Part shown: in pieces, positions 34,900 to 47,857 of the stretch | Layout of the letters: the number at the start of each line of letters is the position of its first letter | Position numbering within the stretch: the first letter of the stretch is position 1 | Assembly: GCF_025766255.1 (NCBI RefSeq) | Contig: NW_026516671.1 | Location: forward strand, 682,001-746,000 | DNA: 64,000 bases | Source of the DNA: Zychaea mexicana | Lineage: Eukaryota > Mucoromycota > Mucoromycetes > Mucorales > Lichtheimiaceae | Direction of reading: 5' to 3' | The notes under the pieces: generated by a model | Database searches by the model: none | Told to the model about the DNA's origin: nothing | What the model saw: the letters and a program-made list of their open reading frames with translations, nothing else | Translations under genes and position numbers: made by a program

Positions 34900-35874
34900 A
34901 ATTTTAATAACCATGTAAATATCCTATATCTTCTGCTCCTTATCAAATCATCCCCTTACTGTGCTTGGAAAGAAACGAAGAGCAACGTGGATGTTCCTGG
35001 TCTGTTTCGGAAGAGCCACTGTGTGCATGTGTTTGTTTTGTGTGTGCGGGTGGTTGGGTCCACGATATCCCTTTCGCTGGTCACAGAGATACTGTATACG
35101 GAAACCAGAAGACGACATAGCACCGTGGTACATAACGCCACACTTGGCAGAGTGCGTGATCAACAATACATTCTGTTCTCCTCTTTGAATACATGGTAAC
35201 ATGAACAACAGCACGATGGCTGGTACAAGCTGAACTGCAAACATCAAACGGGTACTGCACTTATGTTATACGCTAATTTGCAAGAGCGAGCCAGCATTAC
35301 ATACGGTTTCTTTTGGTCAGTGCACAGGTACGTGTTCAGCTCCAACTATCCGTTGATTCTCACAGCAACACGCCTGGGACGTATGATTTACTGCGCAACA
35401 GTGAACGGAGCACCCGCGGAATGTTCTTTCGTCTGTTGCATAATAACGTATTTCCTCAGGGCTGTAAGCAAAACGGCATGATTGGACTTTTCTTTGTCAT
35501 GTCAGCCCGCGCGCGCTCACATAAGAGTGTAAAAGTAAGCAAAAGATTAGAGAATGAAAGAGTGAAGTAAAGAGACGTGCTTTCTTGTGTTGCCATAACT
35601 TCAGCGTCTTGACGCCGAATTATTTTTTTTCCTTTTTTTTTGCGACCACACCACACCACACACACACACAATATATCACTTCCTTTCGCCAAAAAAAAAG
35701 TCTTTCCTCCCCCCCCTACCTCTTTGTTCCTTTAGCTCACCACCAATCTCCCCATCACCCAATTCAATTCACTTTCAACCAATCGTGGCATCCTTTCATC
35801 CGCTTTGTTCACCCACGTCACCGACTACCTCTCAGCTCGCCGCCTCCCTCGTTCCTGCTACCACCGATTTGCGA
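34900..35874. other. Intergenic and leader of the Whi3-like gene
   Basis: Apart from the possible small minus-strand gene at 34948-35244, this holds a CA-rich tract (about 35645-35670) and a long C/T-rich leader (35590-35870) that probably belongs to the RNA-binding protein gene downstream. Confidence 0.45.
34948..35244 (-). CDS. Possible small secreted protein
   Basis: A single frame of 98 residues begins MFAVQLVPAIVLLFMLPCIQ, which looks like a signal peptide with a short hydrophobic core, followed by a basic, His/Asn-rich mature part with three cysteines. I see no family match. The frame starts at a true ATG (35244) and ends 49 bases beyond the 3' end of the RRP46 gene on the other strand. 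It may be chance coding. Confidence 0.3.
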   Translation of the reverse strand: MFAVQLVPAIVLLFMLPCIQRGEQNVLLITHSAKCGVMYHGAMSSSGFRIQYLCDQRKGYRGPNHPHTQNKHMHTVALPKQTRNIHVALRFFPSTVRG

Positions 35875-37886
35875 ATGCCTTCGGTAGGCGCAGCCCCACT
35901 TTTATCACCTCCACTACCTCCTGCTCCTCCTAAAGGAATTTACAACGTCATCTTGATGACGAACGGCAATTCCAGTGTGAGTGCCTCGAACGGGTCTTCG
36001 GCATTCCTCTCTGGTAGCTCGGGTGAGGAAATCTCGACAATCTTTGTCGTTGGCTTCCCCGACGATATGCAAGAGCGCGAGTTTCAGAACATGTTCATAT
36101 TCTCACCTGGCTTTGAAGCGGCGACACTCAAGATCCCCAGCAAGGATCAAGAAGATGATATGACGTCGCCTTCGGCTCCTTCTTCGTCGTCGAACAACAA
36201 CAACAACAACAGTAACAACAGCAGTAACAACAATCTCAGTAATAATGGGAGAAAGCAAATTGTAAGCACCTTTGAAAGAAGACGAAAAGCGTGTGTGGCT
36301 ATGTGTGCTCTGGTAATTCATGCTTTACTTCTGCGGCTATCTGTTGCGTAGATTGGTTTCGCCAAGTTTCGTACCAGGTTTGAAGCGCTTGAGGCCAAGG
36401 AAATCTTGAGTGGTCGTCGAGTTGACGCAGAAAAGGGCTCTGTGCTGAAAGCAGAAATGGCGAAAAAGAACTTGCATACAAAACGAGGCTTGTCAAGCGA
36501 TCAACAGCAGCAGCAGCTACAACAGCAACAGCAACAGCAACAACAGCAGCAGCAGCAGCAACCGCAGCCGCAACTACAACAACAGACTTCTTCACAGCAA
36601 TCACAACCTCAACCTCAACAGCATCCACCCATTGTACCCATGTCCACCAGCTCGTATCCTATCATCTCTCAGCAGCCACAAACACAAACACAGCAGCTAT
36701 CTTCTTCATCAAAACGTTTCTCACTTGGTCCCCCACAGGCACCATCTGCTGCTTACGAAGCTTTCCATTCTGTTCCCCCTGCCTTACCATCTGAGCTTGT
36801 TCCACCCAACGAGCTTTCTTACCCGGATTATTATTCTGATTTGTTCTCGCCAGGAGGCACGCCCATTGCACCGTCATTCCATGAATCTATGTTCGCATCG
36901 CGTGCCCCACCACCACCGCCGTTCGATACTCGGTCAGCATCCATGGGCGACATATTTAATGTCATGCCATCATCAATGTCATCTTCGCGACTGCCAAGCG
37001 GATTCAATGCAGGTCATCGCTACTCGTCTAAAAACAGCATGCTTGATATGGATCTTCCCAAGTCGCCCACTGAGCGTACTGGTAACGTATTTGGCGCGCC
37101 AATATTTTTCCCGCCTCAACAACAACAACAACAACAACAACCATCCGTAACACAGCAGCAACCACTACCTGCACCAGCCCCATCAACATCCATTTCACAA
37201 CCACCACCGCATTCTAGCTCATTCCTTCCATATCCTACGACACCTGCACCAACACAGCCACAATCCCAATCCCAACAGCAACAGCAACAGCAACAACACT
37301 TCTCGCCGCCTCCGCCGAGTAACCTCAACAGTGTGCAGGAAGAGGTTTTTCCACTCCAGTTGCCAGATCCCGAAACCAATGAACTACCGTCTCGCTTTGG
37401 TGGATTATCCATAAGCACTTCATCCACGGTCACTACGCCCAATAACGGCGGCTTGCCTTCACCAGGAGTTACTTCGCCTACTGGGTTCCGCAGCTTTGGA
37501 GCATTGGGCATCAGCACCAACCCGGCGGATCAGAATCCGCCATGCAACACACTGTATGTCGGTAACCTACCGCCTAACGCAAGTGAAGACGAGCTCAAGG
37601 CAATGTTTTCATCTTGTGTAGGCTACCAGCGCCTCAGTTTCCGTAACAAGTCTAACGGACCAATGTGTTTTGTGGAATTTGAGGATATTGCATGCGCCAC
37701 ACAGGCGATGCAGGATCTCTACGGTAATCTGCTTAGTAACTCTGTGAAAGGTGGTATCCGACTTTCGTTCAGCAAGAACCCATTGGTAAGGCATCTGATT
37801 TCGAAGGGTTATTTTCGGTTACTGATATGTCTGCTACCTCGATTTATTAGGGCGTACGTCAAAACTTACCAACATTGGATCAATGA
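35875..37886 (+). CDS. Whi3-like RNA-binding protein with two RRMs
   Basis: Three exons (35875-36261, 36352-37785, 37851-37886) give 618 residues. RRM1 spans about residues 54-165 ([20 protein letters not shown] and [16 protein letters not shown]). It is interrupted by an Asn/Ser-rich insertion (about 99-124) right where intron 1 lies. A 350-residue Q/P/S-rich region with long glutamine runs follows. RRM2 is near the C-terminus (about 526-605; [40 protein letters not shown]). The last short exon adds [11 protein letters not shown], the Whi3 family ending. Relatives (yeast Whi3, fission yeast Mde7) bind mRNAs in the cytosol and form polyQ-driven condensates that control cell cycle and polarity. 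The ATG at 35875 is the first in frame. Confidence 0.88.
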
Positions 37887-38454
37887 AAAAACAATCGCAC
37901 CAGCAACAAATCAACTTAATCATTTCTTTATCCTAAAGCAAGCTTCAGACATTAAATCAATACCACAATAATAACAACAACAGCAACACATACAAAAAAA
38001 TCATAAAATCGCATCATGTATACAACAACAACAACAACAAACAAACCCTTCTCTCCAATTTTCTTGTTCGCCAAGCCCTCTTTTCTCTTACTTTTATACT
38101 ATTTTACGATATTATTTCTATACTTACCACATAAATATAACTCATGCCCTCACAACCCATAGTATCTTGGTCCTCAAGTTATCATACAGTCAAATATATT
38201 TATACGTTATCATTATTATTATTATTATTATTGTTATTATTTTTATATATTGATCTAGCAACACATAGCAAACGTATCACAGAGCGCGCTGTCGAAATTA
38301 TACGGGTAATCGCGAGTTTGTATTCAATAACCTTATACAGCACACAGCTCAAACCTTAGATTTTTCCTCTCCTTCCTTTTTTCCTGCTTTCCCATTCTTT
38401 CTTCTTGCACTGTACAAGAAAGTTCTATCTTAAAAACAAGCCTTGCCACCCCCA
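37887..38454. other. Intergenic with two microsatellites
   Basis: Holds the 3' end of the RNA-binding protein gene and the promoter of the phosphodiesterase gene. A (CAA)n run lies at about 38023-38044 and an (ATT)n run at about 38212-38240. No gene is visible. Confidence 0.6.
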
Positions 38455-40480
38455 ATGCAGCAGGATGATCGTGATCCTCTCTTAGGGACGCAACACGGTA
38501 GCGACGACGACAACGATATTAATAACACTTCCTCGTTTTCTGTCTCTACCAAACCCAGACCTCAAGATGACAACAACAACAACAACCATAATGATAATGG
38601 CGCTTCAGAATCTCGGCATAGCGACGAAGAAGACGACGCAGACGACGGAACTAATCAAGAAGAACGACGATTATTGAACGGACATGTCGCTGACAACAAC
38701 CAATACGACCAAGCCGAACGACGCACTACACCAGAACCCATGGAAGTACACGATTCAAACGAGGAACCATTATTTATTTCGAAATGGGTTAGTCGAGTTT
38801 TACAGTGCAACAGAAAGAAGTTACTTGACCTCCTTCACCGCAAAACTAATTATGTGCATATGTATTATTGTCAACCACATGCATACAACTACCAGGACAA
38901 CCCGATGTGGCGATATCCACTGTTGGCTGCGTTTTTTGGCATGTTTCTATTAATGTTCAAAGTGGTCCTCATTGTCGTTCTTCACAGCGAAATGGCGGAA
39001 CGGGGGCCCGATCGTGTCTTGTTTAACGGCACAGAATATTTTGATCCCACTGTTATTTTGATTTCGTTGGATGGATTTAGGGAGGATTATCTACATCGCA
39101 ATATCACGCCGCACTTGGCATACTTTGGTAAGTAGAATTGTTGATCATCATTATCAAGGGATCATGGTGCGACAGAGGACTAGGGAAAAAAAAGAAGTAG
39201 ACAATAAGGTTTCTGACGGCTCGATCTATCTATGTAGCTGCGAATGGCATGCGTGCAGAATATATGCACCCAGCGTTCCCTGTATGTTTCTTCTTGATCA
39301 TTGAGATATGGTTCCACGTGCAAATTAACTTACAAGGCACATTCTATGTAGTCCGTTACTTTCTCCAACCATTGGACGCTAGCAACAGGCCTGCATCCCG
39401 AATCGCATGGCATCGTAGCAAACAAATTTTATGATCCAGTGTTGAAAAAAGATTTCAGCATAGAGGATGATGACTCTCGATGGTGGCATGGTGAACCGGT
39501 AATACATGGAGATCCAGAATTCGGAAATGCACGCTTTCTCATAAACTCCTTTTAAAAACCATCTCTAGATTTGGATGACAGCACAACGGCAAGAGAAGGA
39601 GTCAGCCGTAATTATGTGGCCCGGTTCGATGATTAGTGGTCTAAAACCAAAGCGTGTAATCGATTTCAACGACACGGTATCTCCTCACGACAAATTTGAC
39701 CAGACATTACAATGGATCGATTTGCCACGCGAAGAACGACCCAACTTGATCGGCGTCTACATACAACAAACCGACGAAAATGGCCACCGACACGGCCCCA
39801 CGAGCCAAGATATCGACAAGACGATTGCAGACATGGATGATGCTATTGGGTATTTATTGAAAGGGCTCGACGATCGCAATTTGCTTGGTCGTATCCATGT
39901 TGTTATTGTCAGCGATCATGGAATGGCTGAGACCGACCGTTCACGTGTGATTTATTACGACGACATATTATCTTCGACCTCGCGAAGCTGGCTCCGTGAA
40001 CGAGAAGCTGACCCTCTTCTTGGTCTTCGACCCAAAGACAATGCCCCTAAACATGCCATCCAACAAATATACCAAGAATTTTACAACTTCACGCAATCAC
40101 ACCCCGATCCGCATTTCCAGGTTTATCTTAAGGAAGATGTACCGGCACGGCTTCATTATAGTAACAACGAGCGTATTGCACCGATTGTGGCAATCCCAGA
40201 TGTGGGCTACGTGATGGTAGACCATGACCGCTTTGATCCCAAATCAGCAACAGAGCAGTTTTCACCGATTGGAATACATGGCTATGATAATTTGGCCGTA
40301 GAGATGCGGTCAATATTCATGGCTCATGGTCCAGCCGTCGATATGATGTATGGACGGAGGGCTGTCTTGGCCCCTTTCTATAATACTGAAGTGTATAGTT
40401 TTGTCTGTGAATTGCTCAATATTGATGCGAATCCGGCGCATAATGGCACTATGGAAGGCCAGTTTGTTCGGATACGATGA
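38455..40480 (+). CDS. Type II membrane nucleotide pyrophosphatase/phosphodiesterase (NPP family)
   Basis: Four exons (38455-39127, 39238-39281, 39352-39498, 39569-40480) give 591 residues. An acidic, Asn/Asp-rich N-terminal tail of about 150 residues precedes one transmembrane segment ([20 protein letters not shown], about 155-180) and a lumenal or extracellular catalytic domain. The alkaline-phosphatase-like two-zinc site is complete: D206 in LISLDGFRE, nucleophile T242 in FPSVTFSNH, D357/H361 in [13 protein letters not shown]404/H405 in IVSDHGMAE and H525 in GIHGYDN. Such enzymes hydrolyse nucleotides and phosphodiester bonds outside the cytosol, as yeast Npp1/Npp2 do in phosphate scavenging. 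I chose the ATG at 38455; the open frame upstream has only a TTG. Regulation is not visible. Confidence 0.95.
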
Positions 40481-40812
40481 TGTGGTATTGACTATTAATT
40501 CTACGTACCACTCCTCCCTCTACTTTTGCATGCGTTTTCCACTCCTCCTCTTCCTCCGTCCTTACCTTTCACTTGTTCTTTTGTTCGTCGTTTTCTTCTC
40601 TCTCTTATAGTAAATACATATATCTTCTCTTATATATCATACACATTACTTGAACCAGACCGTTTTGGCAAATTCGAGCCGTTGCACGCATATATCAGAA
40701 ATATGAATGGAAGATTCGAGATCTTTGAGATAAACGCATGACAACATATGAGCTTTAAATTCCAGAAACTCGGGTCAGCAAAGCTTACGCTCTTATCACA
40801 CTTATTAGTTGT

Positions 40813-41172
40813 TTAGCACCAATTAACTGCTATATGTAATACAGAGCAACAGTTGGGATGATATATGTTTACCATTATATGACAAGAGAAAGAGGATGTA
40901 CTTGTCCAGTAATGAGTGCATAGTATGCACATAAGACCTATAGGCGAAGTGACAAGGAAGCAGTGGTGGAGATGGTAATGGCCAGTTATTACTATTTTTA
41001 CGAACTCGTAAGAGAGCTCGATTTTACTGTTTCGCTTAATATAATACAACCCCTCTAATACGACGTCCTCTATACCACACAGGCTCAGTTTCTGTAAGTT
41101 TCGAACTTCACCGAGATATTGTAGAGTCTCATCGTATATATGAAGGCTAATCGATTGGATAACCGGTTGCAT
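40813..41172 (-). pseudogene. Possible leucine-rich-repeat (F-box-like) remnant
   Basis: A 119-codon frame contains ETLQYLGEVRNLQKLSLCG, which resembles an LRR strand-turn unit of fungal F-box/LRR proteins. Upstream minus-strand sequence (to about 41880) continues similar character but with stops in every frame. The match is short, so it may be chance. Confidence 0.2.
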
Positions 41173-43353
41173 TTAGCAAAAGATATGTAAAGGCTTTGAA
41201 TTATGGAAACGTGAGTCGCAAATAGGAATGCACCAGCTCGATATATGATAACGAAGATGCTTGCTCAAGAGAACGCAACATGAGAGACATTCCTTCTTTG
41301 TTGACTTTTTGCACGTATTCAGACATCGATTTTTTTTATAAATCTGAGAGGGTGAAGCTACTTGAAGAATACCCGGGCCGATATATGATATTCATGTCGA
41401 CGAAATGCAAGTTTATCTACGCCAGCGCATCTTAATAGCATCCTGGCATATAACCCATTGTGGATGCGTACTTATTTCGTGTCGAGATTCGTGGTTTGGT
41501 ACAGGTGAGGGAGAAGAGCGTACTCTACGCCTGTATGTTGCAATCAGCTGGGGAAGGGCTGTTAGTCATAAAATCCATTATCGGTTTGTCTGCCGCTTTC
41601 CCCAAGTAATAAGGCTACAGAGAAAAATAGCGGAGTCCTCTGCATTCCGGGGGTGGGACGTCGGTGTCAATCAGGTATACTAGGGGCAGTTGTATCCGAG
41701 GTTGTAAATATTGAGACGAAATCTGGAGATAACATAAAAATATCGCATAATTGGAATATTTTGAGTATCAGTCTACGCAGCCTTGAAGTACATCGTACTA
41801 TCTGTTCCAGCAATGTGACGCTGACGCTCTTGTAATGCAACAACAAAAGATTTAGAAGCTGCAGTGCCGAGCGTTAGCCAAACATAATCCATACAAATAC
41901 TGAGTTGCGTACGAGAGAGACAACTTAGGTTTGGGTATGATAAGCACTTAAATTACCTATAGACAAAAGTGGAGCGTTACTTTGGTGTGTGTGCTTTATT
42001 AACGTATTTTCCTTAGGCAATGGTAATTGTTTATAAGACATTCTATGTTGTAAAGTTTTTCTTTTGGTTAGTCTCGCTTCTACATTGCCATAACTCATGT
42101 ATGAGTTTATATTACGAGACAGTGAAACTTACATATTGACCCCAAGTTTAACAAATTCTTAAAGCTGCCACTCATTAGAGTAACAAACATCTTTTCGCTT
42201 TATTGAAACTATTCCTCGTTTGCCGTAGTGCCAGTTCCTCAACGACCAATGTGATAATCTTGGTGAGAACAGAAGCACAGTCCTTCGAAGAATAACAACT
42301 TGAAGGCTGAGCTTTTCCATGGCTTCGAATACGATAATGACCTTTCACATCATTCCTGGGTTACGTCCATGATCCGAACCAGACCTTTCACCCAGAACGA
42401 ACGATAACAAGTTGTATGGTCATATGTGACAAAGTCGACACGACGACCGAGTTGTGCTTTCGCGTCTCCTTGTGGGGTTCTTTCAGTTCTTTTCGCCTGT
42501 CTTCTTGATCGGAAGAAACAGAATGAAGACCTTGTTCATAGATTCACATGGATGCTTTGTATCAGCTGCTTAGAGTATAAAGCATTCCTGTGCGCAAGTA
42601 ATCTCTTGGTCCTTCTGATACGTACGCGAATTTTTAATTGTGCATCTTTAAAAACCATTGCCCATCTTCGTGGTCAGACCATCTTTATGAAGATGCACAG
42701 TATGTGGTATTGCAGCATGTAATTATACCTCTACAGCTGTGCTTTATAAGCACTAACGGCAGCTATTGTACTTTTCACGACTACACCTCTCGATATGCAA
42801 AAACCCTTAAATCACTCCATATGCTTTTGAATGCATGCAAATGCAGTAAATTCTGTGCATTTGCAATTTTAGACGTCCAAAATGGGGTAAAGGTATTTGC
42901 GCTTTGAAATGCACCTCAACAGCTGTATGCAGAACCTTATCATAGCGCATTACATCCGAGCTTGCTTTTTGATTGAAAGATTTTTGGCCACAATAGCACT
43001 GAAATTTAACAAAGGAAAAGATAGCACTGAGCTTTACAATGGCAGTTATATAAAAGCGAAATATTCATACATAGCAATGGTATTTTTAATGAAGAATCTT
43101 ATCATAAGTAGCTTTACTTTGGTTTAGCAAAAGCAAGCAAGCAGACGGGCACCGAAGCTTTTCTGCCAAAGCATTCTGGGGACAGACCTATCATTCAACT
43201 GCTTCGGCAAAGAAAAATTAGAATACAGCAGTTTCAGGCGTTGCAATTGTACAGGAAGAAGACGATCCGGATGAGGGGGTGTTTGGGAACGCGAGTGAGG
43301 AGGAGCACAGTCCTACGTAGTAGCTGAGGTATCTAGCTACCAAGATTCATTTC

Positions 43354-43420
43354 AAATCTCAGATTACCGTTTGGGCCTTTTTGAGACCTTAAAGAGTTAG
43401 AGTGTCGTTTTACGCGATAT
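43354..43420. repeat. Dispersed repeat, copy B block 1
   Basis: Matches 8537-8605: both contain CAGATT.CCGTTTGGGCC followed by a TTT run, GA/GG-AC-TTAA and GTCGTTTTA. It is diverged by point changes and small indels. In this copy block 2 does not follow directly. Confidence 0.5.
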
Positions 43421-43690
43421 CCATTTCCTAATTACTCTGCGTACATATTTTACATCACAGTATAAAACAACAACACTTAACATCCCCCAAGCATCCAAAA
43501 TACACCAGCACATGTTCCAACCATCCGCTTCGTCGCCCTCTCACACGCTCTTGGGCTTCATGATTCATTGATTTTGCCTCTGAATTGTCTCCGATTATTA
43601 CTCCCTTGACTTCTTGTCTATATCTCTTTCTTTATCTGTTACGTATAGGCATATAACTCACGGTCACCTACAAAACCTTCAAAAGAAAAA

Positions 43691-43750
43691 AAGGTCGTTT
43701 TAGGTGTCCGAAAGCCTACAAGCGGCAGCAAACGACAGTTTGTGTCTTTG
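43691..43750. repeat. Dispersed repeat, copy B block 2
   Basis: Matches 8585-8640: AGGTCGTTTTAGGTG, then CGAAAG.CTAC and a later GGCA.C(A)AACG. It is separated from block 1 by about 270 bases that copy A lacks, suggesting an insertion into, or a rearrangement of, this copy. Confidence 0.5.
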
Positions 43751-45106
43751 CATGGTAGCACAACATACATGTAAATAGTCCAACAAAGCAGTATCATATG
43801 TAGCATTGAAAAGGCCACGCTTCAATGATGTTGTTTTAATAAAAAGGACATATTAAAGAAGAAGATTAGAAGATGTTTCGCAAGTCCCATCTATTCAAAA
43901 TGATGAAAAGGCTACCAAAAGTACACTCCGTTCTGTTGCCAAGCATATATAGCTACAGTAGTAGATAAATGGCAGCAGGTAAAATAAGGTATTTCATAGG
44001 CATATGACGGCAGCGCTCTGTTAAAAAGGTGTCCAAGGCGATGTCAAAGACAAACAAAAGCAGCCCTCTGTTAAAAGGTTGCTCAAGTTATAGGTTGCAC
44101 AGCCTCGTCGCATTGCTGTTATATATTCTGACTCTCTTATAACGGCTGTGGCCGTATGCATGTCTTTACTGCAAGATATGCCGTGGTATGCACGTCTACA
44201 CGTTTGAGCATGCCACCAAGTATGTCGTCGAAACCACGAGTCACATCGTCTTGACAATAGTCCCTTGATAGTTTGGCTACTGGACATTGACGAGGCACGA
44301 TTTGAATCTTTGCTTGCTGAACTCTGCTGTATCAAAGTAGACTAGATGTTGTTTCGCGAGGTCAAGCTGTTCTGTACAGTCGTCGCTTCTGGTTGTCTGG
44401 CGCTTTGGATTGCTGATAGGTGTGGCACCGGAACTTCATTTCGTCAAAAGACCTGAAAATATATCAGTCAATCCGTATTTCTTAAACTAGTAGCAGCAGT
44501 TTAGTACCTAGGGTAATATTAGTAGGTTCCATGATTATATTGATGATATGTACCACTTTTCTGTAACCAATGTTGTTACATGTATATGTTCAATTTATGT
44601 GGTCACCTTGCCAGTTTTGGGGAAAAATGCTGTTTGTGGCTCAAATGTCCTGCGTAAGCTGTATTTACATTTTTTGATACTCGGATAGTAATAGAAAATA
44701 AACAAATATGTCCCAAGACTATATGTGAGAGGATAATCAGATAAAAAGAAAAGGAGGTTAGGCTATACATCACTCTTCAGCGTTTTTATCGATTAACCCT
44801 CTGCTAAGCTATCGTCGGTGAGCATTTTTTGCCATTTAAACAAGTGCATACACCAATCGATGAGCAGCCGTGAGCTCTGGTTATCTTTGCTTTCAATAAA
44901 AAACGCAAGGGATGACAAATGGTTTTTTATTTCGAATGACTATAGCCAGCTGTGCGTGTTTACACAAAGTAGCGCTTGCCATTTGAAGCCATTTCAAGAT
45001 TACTACACTTTTGTACTTCCGACCTGTTAAGTACAACGGTTAAGATCGAATTGTTTTTAGAACCTGTCTCTTTCTGTTGCTTCTTTTTTCTTGCTCTACA
45101 AAACTC

Positions 45107-47857
45107 ATGGCTCCTAGAAACGGCAATACTCGGACTGCCGCTGTCATTGGCACTGGGTAATAAAAAGAGATATAAACATATTTTCTCGTTAACTCACAAC
45201 TTATATCTTCTCATCGTGAATATTGATCATGCATTATACAGTTTCAGCGGTATCGGTGCTGCCATCAAGCTCGAAAAAGAGCTTGGTATCCAGGCACAGA
45301 TCTTTGAAATGTCAGATGATGTCGGTGGTACTTGGAAAGCGAATACGGTAGTATATTAGCCATGCACAAAATGACCCAGCAACGATAAAAGGTTTTGCGT
45401 CTATTGTTAACCATTTCTTTGCAGTATCCCGGTGCCGAATGTGATATTCCGTCGCACCTATACTCGCTCAGTTTCGACCTGAATCATAGTAGGTTTCATC
45501 AATATCGGGCTATTCAAGACATAATAGAGGGGGGTAAAACTCATGTAATATATGCATAGCATGGACCAAGCATTACAGCAGCCAAAGTGAAATCCATGCA
45601 TATCTTCAAGGCGTGGCGAAAAAGTACCACTTGTATGAGCGAACGCGATTTCATACGGAAATTACTCGTGCGGAATGGATTGAACATCGGCAACAATGGT
45701 GCTTGCAATGGCAAAGCATAATAGATCGTGAGCAAAAGGGATCTGGCTATTATGATATTGTGTAAGTTGGCATTCAAGAAAAGGTATATGTTGAGAGTAA
45801 GGAAGAGATAAAATTTATTGTACCATAGCTTCGCGGGGTTAGGTCCGTTGCGCATTCCGAATATTCCGGATGAATTTAAAGGATTTCAAGGCACCATTGT
45901 GCATACCACACACTGGGATAAGAGTGTCGACTATAATAATAAGCGTATTGCCGTCATTGGATGTGGCGCAACGTAAGTGAAGTGCCACAAGCTGTCTTGA
46001 GGATGACGATGGTGTTGGATCTAACAACAGCTGTCTACGCGACGCACGCAGGGCTATTCAAGTCATTCCAGAACTGCAAAAGATTGCATCGCATATCCAC
46101 AGTTACCAGCGAACGCCAGCTTGGGTGACACCAAGAGGTATATACGATAAGCACCAGCGACACAGCATAATAGCCATCGAATTGAAAACGATTCTTACCA
46201 TTATTGAAATAGATCAATTTACATATTCTCGGATTGTCAGAATCGTCTTTCGCTGGTTACCATTCTTACGAAAGATTTACCGCTTTTTGTTGTTCCTTCA
46301 GGTAAAGCTTCCCCATTTACCTTTATAGTAAAAAAAGGCACATTGAGTGTAACATCACACGGGGTACTGACCAAAATGTGCACAACACTTTTTTATGGCG
46401 GGGGAAAATACCATTAGCATGAAATGTACTATGTCTATTTTGGCTACTACAACAGCTTCTTTGGCCGTTTCGTCCACCGAGTTTTTGCAAAACTAGTAGC
46501 TTGGCGTCTCACTCGCGCAGGACGGCCTGACCTTGTTCCTGTCTTGACACCTGGTAAGACCTTATAAGAAGCTACCATAACCATATTGAATAGAATTATA
46601 GCAGCACTTACTTCAATAAGCAACACACAGTAGAAGACTCACGTTATGTTTATACACAAATTCACGTTAGACTATCCACCTGGATGCAAGCGTATCGCAA
46701 AATCAGAGGTTTATCTTGAATCGCTTGCCAAACCTAACGTCACTGTGAACCGATCTGGTATTAAGAATATCAAGGGCCGTACATTGATTGATAATGATGA
46801 AAACGAAACTGAGGTTGACATACTGGTGCTTGCCACCGGATTCAACATTCAAGGCGTTTCAGGAAACCTTCAGAGTAAGTACCACTACTATCTTTATGCG
46901 CAGTCATATATGGATTCAGCATGTTTAACATATACTCACTTCTGGTGCTTAATGATCTAAGTTATCGGCAGAAATGGAACTATTCTGAATGAAAAATGGT
47001 CAAAGGAATTCCCAAAAACATATAAGGTTCGTTAAAGAAAAACAACCATAAACTCACTCAGTGATTTCCTTCCTCATTATGATATTATTATTATTTGTAG
47101 ACTGTTACTATCCACGGATATCCCAACTTTTTCATGTTACTAGGTCCATCTACTGGATTAGGGCATAACTCGGTAGTTACGGTATGTGCCCAAGCTAAGC
47201 TCAAGCTTTCTTTACAATCTGCAATTTTTAACCGAAGCCTCCTCTTATCTTATTCGATATGTGATCCCTTTTAACAGATGATCGAAATGTAAGTTGTTGT
47301 TTTTTTGTCGATTAAACGAACCGGTGTAAGAAAAAATGTACAGTATTTCATTGTGCTAAATACGAAAGCGGATGATTTATTTAGTCAAATCGACTTTGCC
47401 ATCAAATGCTTGAAGCATGTGGTTCGGAAAGACCTAGCAGCTATCGAGCCCAAAATATCAGCACAGGAAGCTTTTGACAACAAGTTGCAAAAGAGTTTTG
47501 ACGGCACTGTATGGAAAGGAGGTACCTTGTTGGACATCATAATTTACATGTAAATCTGGCAAGTTAACCCTATAAGAAAACTTGAATGTTTCCATTAGGC
47601 TGTCGCTCGTGGTACATGACTTATACTGGAGAGGTATTTTTCAATCGTCTCTTTTTTCAATAATACAAAACACAGAAAGCAGTGTTTTCCAATCATACAC
47701 AATCAATCTGATGTTTCTGCGCCTTTTTGTTTCGCTTTTCTAAAATCAGGTAGCAGGCCTCTGGAGTGGACCTATTACCTCATTCTGGTGGTCATTACGC
47801 AAGGCTGACGTCCGTGACTTTATTATGTACAAGAAAGCCACTCCTATTACCATGTGA
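45107..47857 (+). CDS. Baeyer-Villiger/FMO-type flavin monooxygenase
   Basis: Fifteen exons: 45107-45156, 45242-45347, 45425-45488, 45560-45761, 45829-45972, 46052-46137, 46213-46301, 46418-46553, 46671-46874, 46962-47026, 47101-47181, 47278-47288, 47385-47521, 47599-47633 and 47750-47857, for 505 residues. The N-terminal FAD Rossmann motif is VIGTGFSGIG (13-22). The Baeyer-Villiger fingerprint FxGxxxHxxxW[P/D] is exact: F160-QGTIV-H166-TTH-W170-D171. The NADPH motif follows as IAVIGCGATA (181-190), and ATGF appears in DILVLATGFN. Such enzymes insert oxygen next to a carbonyl using NADPH and O2; the substrate cannot be predicted. No biosynthetic-cluster neighbours are present. Exon 12 is only 11 nt but is needed to keep frame and the VVTMIEIQIDFA sequence. 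Confidence 0.93.

Larger units (their letters stand above)
40481..45106. other. Gene-poor 4.6-kb interval
   Basis: No intact gene is supported. It holds a possible LRR/F-box-like remnant (40813-41172, minus), a short acidic coding-like stretch at about 43240-43318, and two blocks of the dispersed repeat (43354-43420 and 43691-43750). Confidence 0.5.
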
